This document shows positions 11,101-21,822 of a stretch of 36,456 nt of DNA, piece by piece (position 1 is the first letter of the stretch; the number at the start of each line of letters is the position of its first letter). The translations under genes and the position numbers were made by a program. The DNA comes from Pelargonium cotyledonis (taxonomy: Eukaryota > Streptophyta > Magnoliopsida > Geraniales > Geraniaceae). The notes beneath the pieces were generated by a model. That model saw only the letters and a list, made by a program, of their open reading frames with translations, did no database searches and was not told the DNA's origin. The stretch spans positions 1 through 36,456 of the forward strand of contig JAYMTA010000165.1 of the NCBI GenBank assembly GCA_036897625.1, written 5' to 3'.

Positions 11101-13450
11101 TAATATGGTCTACTAGAGAGTAAACTGACTACGTACTTGTATGAAGTGCATATAATCCATTCGGTAAAGATGATCCCCTGACAAGATCAGAACATTATCT
11201 ATGTTCCTGTTCTTCGCATCCTACAAGAAACCACACAAATCCATAAGTTTCAATTCAAGTAGATATGGATGAAGGAACTACAGGAATTCAATGTACATTT
11301 GATGTGAATTTCCACACTCACCTCGAATACCCACGTGAATTGCCTCACAGCGTCGGCGGTTCCTTGAAACCAATTCATTCCAGTGTCTCCGGGTGTTTGA
11401 GTGGCTGCTAGAACCTGTTAAACAAAATCTTTAGATGTCAGAAAACCCGTTATTTACTAGAGGAAACCTACAAATATCTTTAGGGTTTTGTACCTCCACA
11501 AATCCGTCCCCGAAGTTAATACCGTTACCGAAGTATGTTCGTGCAATGTGCCGATTGAGAGAAGCAGAGTTGAACTGAGTCAACACAAATATTTTGTTTA
11601 GGCCGCTGTTGATACAGTTGCTCATCGGGATGTCAATAAGCCTGTAACACCCTCCAACAGGAACCTACAGGTCATACCAAATCATTACAATTACACCTTA
11701 AATCTCAAGCAGATTCACCATCCGCTAAAAAAATTAGTGCTAGTATGGTCCATAATCCGGAGCCAAGTTGAGTCCAGAACAAACAAATGGAGGCAAAAGG
11801 TCGGGTTCGAGATATCACTCAGATACAAAAATCTTTTTCTCTACCTTAATAACAATAATTACAAGAGGGCCAAATCCCAAGAATGCATATACTTAACAAT
11901 CTCACAACAAAATGCCAATCACCGATGACAATAAATAAGTTTCCTTACCGCAGGAGTAGCGGTTCTTTTGGTCAGAGGGAAGAGATGGGTGCCTGGACCT
12001 CCTCCTAATATGATTTAAGCCACATTTTTTGGGTCGGCTTTTGGTCTCTCGAACCATGGATTTGGGATAGTCTGAAACAATACAAACAGTGGTTTTTCAG
12101 AACATATAGAATCAATTCAACTTACATACTCAAAAACTCAATACACAACCAATTCAACAATTAGATCAGACGAACCGAAACAAAATCAACACAGCACAGT
12201 TTTTCAAAAATTCAATACAATAGACAATTCTAAAGCTTGATCATTTCAAGGACTACATAGCAGACAATATACAAAATCAACTGTCCACGGCTCTCTTAGT
12301 GGCATCATATGCTTTCCAAAGCACACAAAATCAATTCAACTTATAAACAAAAAATCAACAAAATGGTGGCCAAATACACGAGGCTCCCAAAACTGTATGG
12401 TCTGAGAAGGCTCATTTCTGAACGCAACCTTCCCTGTGCTTTTATAAGGAGGCTGTTTCCCGGGCATAAACCCCCGTGACCTCAACATCACAAGCAACAA
12501 CCTTACCGTTGCACCAAGGCCTGCCCTCAAAACTCGAAAATTCAATACTACTTAGCACATAAAATTCTATAATGTGATCATTTTAAGAACTACAAAGCAT
12601 ACAACCAAAACAAAATGAACTCATCACAGTTTCCTGGAAGCATTTTTTTTTTTTTTTTAAAGTTTTTCAAAACACACAGAATCATTTCAACTAGCAAACT
12701 CAAAAATATAATAAAAGGGTGCCCCTTTTCACGAGGCTCCCACAATTGTGTCTTCTGAGAAGGGTCGTTTCTGTGCGAAGCCTTCCCCTGCTTCCGCATA
12801 CACTGTTTCTCGGACTTAAACACGTGGCCTTAAAACCACAAGCAACAACCATACCGTTGCACCAAGGCTCACCCTCTAACTCGAAAACTCATTACTACAA
12901 ACAATTCTACAACTTGATCATTTCAAGGGAAATAAAGCAGAAACTAAAACAAAATAAACTCACCAAAGTCTCCTTGGTGGCATCATTTATTTTTCAAAAC
13001 ATACACAACCAATTCAACCTACAAACTCAAAAACTCAACACTAGAGCTAATTCTACAACTTGATCACTTCAAGGACAATAAAACACCACAGTCTCCTTGG
13101 TTGTTTTTCAAAATATACACAATCAATTCAATCTTCAAACTCGAAAACTCAACAGTAGAGCTACTTCTACAATTTGATCATTTCAATGACTAGAAAACAA
13201 AACTAAAACAAAACCAACTCACCACAGTCTCCTTGGTGGCATCATTTGATGTGAGAACAGAATGAGCAGACCCAAGCTTGATCTTACAAACCCTTTTCTC
13301 AGTTCTCAAACCTCCAACCAACTGATTCACCAAAACACTATTCTTCTGATTCCATCTAACCCTCTCCCCCAAAAACCCACTCTCTCCATTGAAAAGGCTT
13401 GTTTTGGGGAAATGGGTGTTAGCTTTCAAGCCCACACAACAAGAATCCAT
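8136..13450 (-). CDS. APL3: ADP-glucose pyrophosphorylase large subunit, plastid, APL3-type; one in-frame stop
   Basis: The large, regulatory subunit of glucose-1-phosphate adenylyltransferase (ATP + glucose-1-P to ADP-glucose + PPi), the committed step of starch synthesis in plastids. Coding exons (minus): 13450-13223, 12071-11949, 11664-11494, 11414-11322, 11220-11137, 10860-10805, 10636-10543, 10237-10052, 9930-9850, 9696-9610, 9523-9419, 9345-9239, 9142-9082, 8237-8136. All junctions are GT-AG and phases join to 526 codons including the final stop, the family's usual length. Residues 1-76 (MDSCC...) look like a transit peptide. Then come [44 protein letters not shown]-like [37 protein letters not shown], the left-handed helix with [10 protein letters not shown], and [21 protein letters not shown] and KCQIVDAI favour APL3/APL4 over APL1. 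Oddity: codon 95 (12017-12015) is TAA where the family has Ala or Ser. It may be a pseudogene, a null allele or a base error. Confidence 0.88.
8238..9081. repeat. Minisatellite of ~10 copies of an ~80 bp unit filling AGPase intron 13
   Basis: The unit runs roughly AAGCATAAAAACAATTAGAC, TACACATTTTACTTTTG, TCGAGGCCTTAGGTTCTC, TAAAAGAGCTTATT and GGGTAATCAGG. I count about ten diverged copies between 8250 and 9050; the motif TTAGAC or a variant recurs about every 80 bases. It occupies nearly all of the intron between exons 13 ([10 protein letters not shown]) and 14 (GFYIRSGI), and both splice sites remain intact. Confidence 0.85.
10308..10425. mobile_element. hAT-like MITE in AGPase intron 7
   Basis: AGAGCTGACAATTTGGATT with a following CGGGTCGG at the left is mirrored by CCGACCCG and AATCCAAATTGCCAGCTCT at the right, giving a 118 bp near-palindromic element. 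The flanks contain GTGTAATG (10299) and GGGTAATA (10427), compatible with a decayed 8 bp target duplication. It lies within the intron 10238-10542 and does not touch the splice sites. Confidence 0.7.
12015..12017 (-). other. In-frame TAA in AGPase coding exon 2
   Basis: The codon series reads AAT GTG GCT TAA ATC ATA TTA GGA GGA. TAA replaces the residue before IILGGG, where TCA (Ser) would differ by one base. Translation would stop after 94 residues, before the catalytic-type domain. Frames on both sides are otherwise undamaged. Confidence 0.85.
12361..12528 (-). mobile_element. Au-type SINE in AGPase intron 1 (copy A)
   Basis: On the minus strand the order is GAGGGCAGGCCTTGGTGCAA, CGGTAAGGTTGTTGCTTGTGA, a GGTCACGGG block, GGGAAACAGCCTCC, GGGAAGGTTGCGTTC and GGGAGCCTCGTGTATTTGG. 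These are the Au SINE landmarks in sequence. It is inserted in one unit of the intron 1 tandem array. Confidence 0.75.
12712..12876 (-). mobile_element. Au-type SINE in AGPase intron 1 (copy B)
   Basis: The minus strand reads GAGGGTGAGCCTTGGTGCAA, CGGTATGGTTGTTGCTTGTG, AAGGCCACGTGTTTAAGTCC, GAGAAACAGTGTATGCG, GGGGAAGGCTTCGCAC and GGGAGCCTCGTGAAAAGG. It has the same family and orientation as copy A, about 350 bp away. The copies differ enough that they are more likely separate insertions or an old duplication than a recent one. Confidence 0.75.
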
Positions 13451-13465
13451 AGCAGCTGCTGTTAC

Positions 13466-13870
13466 TGAAAACACAGAAGCAATGGTGAATCAGAAAATAG
13501 CCACTATAAGCACTAAATAAAGTAGAGTCCTAAACTAAGCAACCAAGTAAAGTATAGGTCACACAAAACTAAAGAAATGGAGTAAAAAACACAGCTGTGT
13601 CACGCAAGTCACACACAAACACAATAACTAAGAAACCCAAAAACAAAGTGAAGAAACCAAGCTCAAATCTAAGAATCTGAAGATTCATAAAAATAAAAAT
13701 AAAAAATTACCCAGATCACAGAAGCCTGTAAAAATCAAAACTTTGAAGAACCCAGAAGCAAAAATTCTCACAAAATGGTGAGAGGCACAAGAGATAGAGA
13801 CAGACCCAGAAGAGCTGTGAAGAAGGCCGAGAATGGGCAGTAGAGGTCAGGATCAAGAAGGGAGTGAAAT
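13466..13870 (-). other. AGPase 5' untranslated region with a leader intron
   Basis: Just upstream of the ATG the minus strand reads CTGTGTTTTCAG|TAACAGCAGCTGCT ATG, a strong acceptor at about 13466. A donor fits at about 13711 (GATCTGG|GTAATT). The upstream exon would run from roughly 13870. TATA-like sequences lie at about 13900-13910 (CCATAAAAAG) and 13965-13978 (ACTATATAAT). This is inferred from splice signals only. Confidence 0.5.
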
Positions 13871-14709
13871 GCGTGAGTGATGTTGAAGACAAGGCGGTTT
13901 GCTTTTTATGGGTCGCTTGTGAGCTTCACGAGAAGAGCTGGACTATTTTTGGAGATTTTTCAGAGAAATTATATAGTAAAAAATTGCAATGCCGCAATTC
14001 CTCAGCTCGTGTCTGTCCTCTGCTTTACACAGAGCAAGTTTCCAGGCTCTGCTTCTGCTTGCATGTGGAGAACCCATTTTTATACCCAACACATGTCCCT
14101 TTCAAAGCTACAGCGATTCTGATTATTAGTAATTTTTATATTTAAATTTTGCTATATATACATATATATTTGTAAAATATAAAAAGTGAGGTTGCATTGA
14201 AAGAACCGATAATTTGGACCTAAATCTGAAGGTTACCCAACGTGAAGTTAGACGGTCAGTTCATCATTAAAAAAAATTGGGCTATTGGGTCCAGTAAACT
14301 CGCAAAATCATTGTATGTAATGTTATATTATTTGTAGAGTTGGTTATTATTTGGGTGTGTTGCGTGGACTTTGCAACTCGGGTCGAAAGTATAAAGGTTG
14401 GGTGAGAAAACACACTTGTTCATATTTTACAACTTTTTATTTGTTATATCTTCTTTATTAGGTATTGAGATACGTTGGTGTTGTCGAAAATTAGACCGAT
14501 GGAAACACGTTTTTTCCCTAACTGTTTAGATTTGTGGTCGACATTGTTATATATTGTGTTTTGTTTGTATCGTGTTTAAAGCAAAACAAGTTAGTGTATC
14601 CATAGATGTAACATGTTAAACACGTTTAAAAAATTAATGGGTTGACCCGGTGATATTAACTATTTCAAATTTAACATATATAAACATAATTATGTCAACT
14701 ACCAAATTT

Positions 14710-14710
<1 letters not shown>

Positions 14711-14755
<45 letters not shown>

Positions 14756-14756
14756 T
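14711..14756. repeat. Compound microsatellite (CA)n(TA)n(GA)n
   Basis: An ACACAC run passes into TATATA and then GAGAGA without interruption. Such tracts vary in length between individuals. Confidence 0.9.
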
Positions 14757-17700
14757 GAAGTCCACTAGTTATGTTTTTCGGGTTAGGTTACTATTGCAAT
14801 TTGTAAGAGTTCATGTCTAGTATGTCACGACATATATAACTAATTACAAGTACGATTTTCATAGTTTCAAAACAAATGTGACACGATTTTAAATGTGATG
14901 GATATTTCTACATTAACGATATATTATACATACATTAGAATTAATCTCAAAATATCTTAGAAGAAGTAACTGATTTTTTTATACCAAATTTTATATTAAA
15001 ACAAGAATATTTTACACAAACATATTAACATTCTTAAACTCACATTTCAACAGCTGAAATTAATATATTTTACAATATTGCATTGTTGTTAAAAGAAATG
15101 TATAGTTTATGATATCATAACATAAAATAAAAATATTTCCAAAGGTGCCCAAACAAAATGTGATTAATGCAATAACAAATCTCATACTCATTTACTATAT
15201 ATAATAATCTTAAAAAATATCTCAGTCAGAATTATTTGGTTGAAACATGAATCTTCAATAAAAACAAAATATATAATTGAAACAAGAACGAATAATAAAT
15301 ATTAAAATCGCTTTTATCCGATAAAATTTAATTCTAATTCTTAGAATATCTTTCTATTTATTTGAACTACTAGCGTATTTATAAATAAAATACATTGTTT
15401 CTGCATGTAAACGATGACCATTTTTTTTTGTAACAATGTAAACGATTAACATTAATTAATGAAAATTTTAGGAAAAAACATTAATTAATGAAATAATTGC
15501 AGAAAATGTAACTGGTAAAAACCAAAAATTGTTTTCAATTTGAGATCTTACCAAATAATAGAGAAGAAGAAACCCTAATTTTTGTTTTGGATTGGAGTTT
15601 TTTTTGTCCACTTTCACCTCAAAAATTGTCCCATTTTTTGTTGATTCTTGGAGTGATTGGGAAAAAATCCAAACCCAACCTCTTTGAGAGATCTCAATGA
15701 TCAATCTTTTGTTTTTTGTTTCATTGTTTTTTTCTTCTTGTTCTTCTAATATATTTTTATCAATGATAAAAAAATAGAGTAACAAGTAATGTCTAAAAAA
15801 AAATATCAGTTGTAATTAATGGCCATAAATAAAATTAGTGGACTAGGAAATTTTCTTTGATCTCTTTAGATCCTAATTATTTGCTAAAATGTAGGTGATT
15901 TTTCTCCTTTTCTTGATATTTTTTCCACAAACATCCTCTCAAAATTGAGTATAATATGTACTTTATTATTAAAATGTTACAATGAGGGATATTCGAGTCA
16001 AAGAAGAGTTTCAAGTTAAATATTAGTCTAGTGTACAATAATGTTAAGAAGAGATAGGTAAAATATCATGTCGTGAGGAAAAGAAGATGATAAAACTTGT
16101 CTAAATATGGAATAAAATCATAGACCGTTTTGGGACAAGACCGACCATACTTGACCGACATTCTTGCAACTTTTTGTTAAAAATATCCATTTTAATAGAA
16201 AATTTTGACAAAAATTAAGAAATGTGAGGTTTAAGTGATTTTGGTGATAAATAATTTAGAAAATTGGAACCATGTCATTTAAAAATTTATATTTCAATTT
16301 ATTTGTGTACTTATATATTTTTAAAGTAATTTTTCATACGGTAAATTAAGACTTTATATTTCCGTTCTTGTTATTTATACCATAATTTATATCTTGACAA
16401 TCTACACATAAAAAAATTCAAGAGAAAATCTCTAAATTCAAGCATCATATCACACAATTAAATATCACAATGGGTGTGTCTTTTAATTATTTTCTTTTTA
16501 GATTTTTAAGTTTATTAAGAGCTTACCATTAACATCTTAATTAAATATTGATATTGTCTTTGCAACCACAAAACCCAACATGTTAAGGAACATCTAATAT
16601 AATTAACTTGCCAATGTTCTCTTTAATAAATTAAACTTAAATGAACATGATATTCCAAATTATAATTTTTTATAAATTCCATGCAAATAAATAAATAAAT
16701 TATATAAAAACCCAAAGAACCATCTTTAAATAGATTCCAAAAGAAACATGATTGATTTGTAGGTAATGAAAATTAGCCCACTTATGCTTACCAACACATA
16801 TCAAATTGAAAATTCTAAATTTAAAGAATCCAAACACCTCTTTATAGTTCCTTTACAATTGTTATGAAAACCAAATAACCCAAAACTCATCAACTTATTA
16901 ACTTAAATGTGTGTTATCTACAAAAGATTTATAGTAAAAATATATTAAAACATTATTACATCAGCCTAGTTTGACGAAATTGAAACAAAGTAGCATAATT
17001 CGCGGGGGAATTTGAGAAAATAAAAATTTAATTTATCACAAATTCAAAACAAAATAAATAGTTAGATGACCCAAATAAAACATTTTTTAATCATTTTATT
17101 TACAAATAGATCTACTACATGAGTTAAGTCTATAGACACAAAAATATCTTATTACAATATTTGTGGATTGCATAATCTATCATGTGTCTAAGTTCAGGTT
17201 TCGGTGATTTTTTGTACCTTTATTTTGACTTTTGGGTTAAATTAATAAAGAGTACTGCTAGTTTATAAAAAAAAAATATATCTTATTACAATATTTGTTT
17301 AAATTATTTAAATGTTATAACATAAAATATCAAATAATTTCAACAAAAATATATCAAATAAATATTTTAAAAGTATTTTCTAAAATTGAATTTAATTATC
17401 ATACCAATCAAGGGAAAAAATCAAAAAATGGGAAGATTGAGATGGGACATATATGGGAAGCTATGTCCAAAAACAAGAAGATCCTTCAATCATAAATGTA
17501 CTTCACCGCTAGGCTCTCACATTCATGCCTCACCAAACTTCATGGACGGTTCTCATTACATTACCCAAACCAATGTTCATACATATTTACATTTATGCCA
17601 TTTCGCCTCCATCGGGATGAATTACTGATAATATCTCTTTTGATCGAAGATGTTTTTCTCTGGAGCAAAACCGAATCTAATTGTTAGTCAAGTGAAAAAA

Positions 17701-17924
17701 ATAGAGTTTAAGACAGGCTACACGTTGAATCGTTGAAATCTTTTACTTTTGTACATTCGCCTCGTCTTTGGTCGGGTCTTTGTTTGTTCACCTCGCTCTC
17801 ACTCTTGTCGGATCAGGGCTTTGTGACATATGAAACTTGGAAGAAAATAGTATTGAATAGCGCATCTGTCCACTAATGAAGTTGGGGCACTTCTTAAAAT
17901 TTCAGTGTAATTTTCAGCGTTTCA

Positions 17925-18500
17925 CTTGTAAAAACAATGTACTTCAATAAAATAATTTTGAATCAATGGATCTGGAATATGTGAACATACAAGAACATTT
18001 TATTTGAGGGTGATTTTGGTGGTCCCTCAACTTGTCCAAGTGTTACATTAAGGAAGGCCTCTCATGCATAGGTTGTTGTATGATGCTAGGATGTTTGATG
18101 TTGGAATGGACCATATATGTCACATGCAATGCAAGGTTTAAGATCTTGTTTGCAACATTTTCTCATATGCATAAGTAGTTGTCACATTCTCTTATATTGT
18201 GCCACGTAGAAAACGATAGCACCAAAATCTCAAAATAAGACACCCTTTTAAAAATCGACTACTAGTTTACAACATCTCGAATGTAGTATAATCATACTTC
18301 AATATAATAGTTTTGAATCAACGAGTCGACGAATCTAAAAAATGCGAACATGCAAAAAAAAACATTGTGTGTGTTTTTGGTGGTCCCTCAACTTGTCCAA
18401 GTGTCACATTAGGGTAGGCCTCTCATGAATATGGTGCTCTATGATGACAGGATGTTGATGGATGAATGGACCATATCACATGCAATGCCATGTTCAAGTG
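17925..18500 (+). repeat. Direct duplication, ~361 bp spacing
   Basis: GGTGGTCCCTCAACTTGTCC occurs at 18018 and again at 18379. Around it both copies share TTTTGAATCAA(T/C)G, GTGT(T/C)ACATTA, (A/T)AGGCCTCTCATG, TATGATG, GGATGTT, GAATGGACCATAT and CACATGCAATGC in the same order. The copies have diverged moderately. No open frame or known element explains them. Confidence 0.75.
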
Positions 18501-20982
18501 TTCTATAAATAATGAGCGAAGTTTCGTGGACATAGTGGTTAAAACGCTTGCGAGGTTTCGATTTCGAGTCTATTGAGTGAAAATATATTGAATATTAATG
18601 ATTATGAAGTAATTCAACTTCTTAATTATTCAATTTGTTGTAAGATTTGAAGAGACTTCAACCTAAATTTTTAGGACAAATGTAAAAAGAACATTCAAAT
18701 ACTTTAATTATTTCAATGTTTGTTTATCAAATTACTTTTTGCGCTTCAAGTAGTTTGAATTGCTTGTTACACTAGTTGATTACAATGCTAAGATGACTGG
18801 AGCTTTCAAAATAGATTCAAACTTATGGGAATCCAAATTCCGATCTACAGTTGAATAAAATAAACATGTTTCATTTTTAAGTCAAACACTCATACTGGAA
18901 TGAAAAAGTCACATATTTTACAAATAAAATTCAAAATTGGATTCATTATCCATACTTCCATTATGACTCGAGTTAAGGGATTTTTTTTTGTTTGAGAGGC
19001 GAGTTAAGGTTTCTTAATTTGAGCTAAGTTTTTTTTTTATAAATGAATTCAATCCAAGACCTATATTGACAACTTAAAAGAGAATTTTAACTTATAGTAC
19101 AATTACAAATATGCCCTCCAATTGACCATTTCAACCCTTATACAATTACAAATTTGCCATTTGAAAGACCTTATGTACCCCCATCACATTTAGGGCATAT
19201 ATGTCTATACCCTCAAGTCTCAAGTAGTTGTGGATGATAATTTTCTTCTCCTCATTTGTCTTTAATTAGCTAAAATAATTTAATGCACATTAAAAACTAG
19301 GTGAAAAGCTTAAGATATTTAACAAGTTGACAGACGAATAGAAGATGATCAATAAATTAGGCTCCACAAAGAACAATTGATAGAAAATATTATACACTTA
19401 TTATTTTTAATAAATTGCTACGAGCCATAAACAAAGATATTTCTTATAATAAAAAAATTGCTTAAAAACAAAACAATTAGAATCTTCACCCGTGAGCTAA
19501 ATTGTAATAATTATACGTTATACAAACGAATGTAATGAGATTTATTTATGAGCTAGTTAACATGACATGACACAATTAACAAAAATATAGAAATGGGTTA
19601 ACATTTGTTGAATATAATCCGATATATTTTAAAAATTATAAACTTAACAATTTACCTTTAAATGAGTGAATTATTAAATGAGCTACACATCCATTTTATG
19701 ACCAATTAAACAAATGAGTATTTAAATCAAGAGAATAATTTTGACTCAATTCAATTTGTAGGAGTAAATTTTTGCATGATACGTTTAAAAGTACAATTTC
19801 ATTTTTAGATAAGTGGGTTATTAATAAAAAAATACATTCTTGTTGTGACTTGATCAAATAACAAGTTACACAGATTAAGCGTACTTGACCGAACACGATT
19901 TTTACAACCTAACTATCGATCTAAACATGTTGAACTAGTTGATACACACAAACGGTTTAAGCTTCACCCCGCTAAAACAGATGTCGTGTACGTGTCCAAC
20001 AACTGATCGCGACCCAAATTGCTAGCCTATTAATCAATCAAACTAGTTACCACTAATGTGCCACCAAATTGCATAAAGATCCTAGCAACACACACAGTAT
20101 TTTGATTATTAGCCTCTCGACTCCTTGAAATCACCAAAATAATTGACCCATCATCAAGTGGGTTGTTGGTTTCTCATCCGTACACGTGTCACCAACTCAA
20201 TTGGACACTTCATGAATCATTTTTGTCCGTACATGTTTGGACCGTTTTATTTTTGTGAGCCAAAATACAAATGTCCAACAAAATCAAATAAAAAAATTTG
20301 AGGTGGGTCCAAAGACCAAACCAAAACATGGAGATAGTGACAAGTGAGAGCTTGAATTGCCCTTAAATTAAAGGGTCTATGGCCCAATTCAAGAACAAGC
20401 AAACAAACAAGTAACAATCCTGTTTAGGGAATGTGTGTGTCAATTATTCATGCGATATGTTTGCTAAAATAATTATTTTTCACTAATGTTTCATTGTTTT
20501 CATCATTTAGTACTCCATGATACTTGATGGGGACACTACATTTGATCATTTTATTTATAAGGTTAAATCTTTTTTTACATCTTTAACCGATAAAAAGTGG
20601 GGTTATAAAATAGAAATTTGATAAAATGAAACTTTTACCCGTCATTTCAGTTTAATTTAAAATGCGAAAGGCGTACAAGAAAACATATCGATGTAAAAAA
20701 AGAGTTCATGAGTCTATGTTTAAATCTTTGATGAGGGTTATTTTTGTGTTTGAGTTATATAATTTTTTAGTATTATAAAGACAAATTCAATTTACTAAAA
20801 AAAAATAATTCTTTCAAGGTTAATTTCGTATTTTTAGTTGCAAGAAATATAAAACGTACTCGTTTCAAACTAAATGTCATGTTTCATTTACATTTTTTGC
20901 AAAAATAAATGTTTTGTTTATTTTCAAAACTGTTAGCTATGCATGAATAATCAATAATATTTTTATAACAAGTTTATTAATA

Positions 20983-21246
20983 TCACTTATGTTTGTTAAA
21001 AAATGTAGATAGAAATATGAGAGAAAATAACAACATATACCAAGACGTTATTCGTTCATAGACAATCGTGAACACCTGAAAAGCCACATGCGCAGCAACA
21101 CCCGATAGAGAGACCGAATCTTGAGTTAGATAAATACCGCGGCATTGGTCCTTGATCATGGTGTCGTCTCTTTCGCCTTCAAGTTTTCGAGTCAGTATGA
21201 TTTCCTCCATATACATAAACCGTGGTTCTTCTATCAATTTTAACAT
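20983..21246 (-). other. Unrecognised 87-codon frame
   Basis: The frame has mixed composition, with EEPRFMYMEE, GERDDTMIKDQCRGIYLTQD and a hydrophobic middle (VAAHVAFQVFTIVYERIT). It does not resemble a family I can name. It sits alone in AT-rich spacer with no obvious splice partners. It may be a decayed exon or transposon remnant, or chance. Confidence 0.15.
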
Positions 21247-21822
21247 TTAACATGCGATAATGAGCTAAACTGTATTTGCAGTAAATAAACCCGATTATTA
21301 GTATTTGCAGTAATTAAACCTGATTAGTAGTCTTACATTACTATTGGAAACCAAGCACTTAAAAAAAAAAAAAAAAGTCCTAACATTGCATCCAATGCCA
21401 AAACAAGACCTTACAGGCCACAAGAGGCTAGTACATCAAAGCCCAAACTTAAAACTGGCAATTCGAATCTAAACCTGAAAACATTCAGAATCAAAACCAA
21501 TCCAACTTAGAAGCGATCCAATCAAACCATTTTTGAGTATTAAAAGAAATACCCAAGAAAAAAAAACGATCAGGTCATATCAAGCAAATACAACTAGAAA
21601 ACCAAATGTTACAGAACATGTAAATCACAGATAATAAATAACTCAGACATAGACGAAGGTTAAAAGCAATACTCAGCTATATTTAATGCTAGCGATCCAA
21701 CAAAACAGTGAAGAAATAGCGTCAAAAAGAGCAAGCATTGAAATAGTTGAAGTTCCTCTCAAAATAGTAGCAAAAAACAACATAAAACAATCTACTGCAA
21801 TGCATTGCATTGCATTGAACGT

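Larger units (their letters stand above)
12072..13222. repeat. AGPase intron 1: tandem units copying the exon 1 end and donor site
   Basis: The intron is built from units of about 110-150 bp sharing TTTTCAAAA-TACACAATCA, ATTCAACTTACAAACTC, AAAACTCAA, TTCTACAACTTGATCATTTC and ACAAAACAAAATCAACTCA. Copies of the exon 1/donor junction (plus-strand CACCACAGTCTCCTTGGTGG) recur near 13084, 12961, 12620 and 12279, with a truncated one near 12190, besides the true junction at 13212-13240. Two units are enlarged by Au SINEs. The copy near 12961 still reads as GCCACCAAGGAGACTTTG followed by GTGAGT. Confidence 0.7.
14146..21822. other. Gene-poor AT-rich spacer, ~7.7 kb
   Basis: No supportable gene. Contents noted: a compound microsatellite (14711-14756); a duplicated ACATTAATTAATGAAA (15450 and 15479); a repeated ATATCTTATTACAATATTTG (about 17144 and 17278); a 361-bp-spaced direct duplication (17925-18500); and a tRNA-like B-box phrase near 18555. 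Small frames at 15468-15785, 17295-17687 and 19696-19896 are low-complexity and unsupported. The frame at 20983-21246 (-) is more mixed in composition but unrecognised. Confidence 0.6.

Noticed and set aside
12003..12030. Possible alternative acceptor (ATATTAG) just after the AGPase TAA that might skip the stop
   Set aside because: Using it joins exon 1 out of frame and meets a TGA within about 11 codons, and it lacks a pyrimidine tract.
13451..13474. Earlier in-frame start of AGPase exon 1 at 13474
   Set aside because: That codon is GTG and lies upstream of a strong splice acceptor. The ATG at 13450 starts the typical MDSCC N-terminus.
13864..14145. Plus-strand frames of 93 and 81 codons
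   Set aside because: They overlap the AGPase promoter and leader and resemble nothing known.
15468..15785. 105-codon minus-strand frame
   Set aside because: Rich in Lys, Asn, Ile and Phe from AT-rich DNA; no motif and no splice context.
18520..18580. tRNA-like phrase (AGTGGTTAAAACGC, then TTTCGAGTC)
   Set aside because: It resembles a pol III A and B box but does not form a cloverleaf. At most a SINE scrap; the boundaries could not be set.
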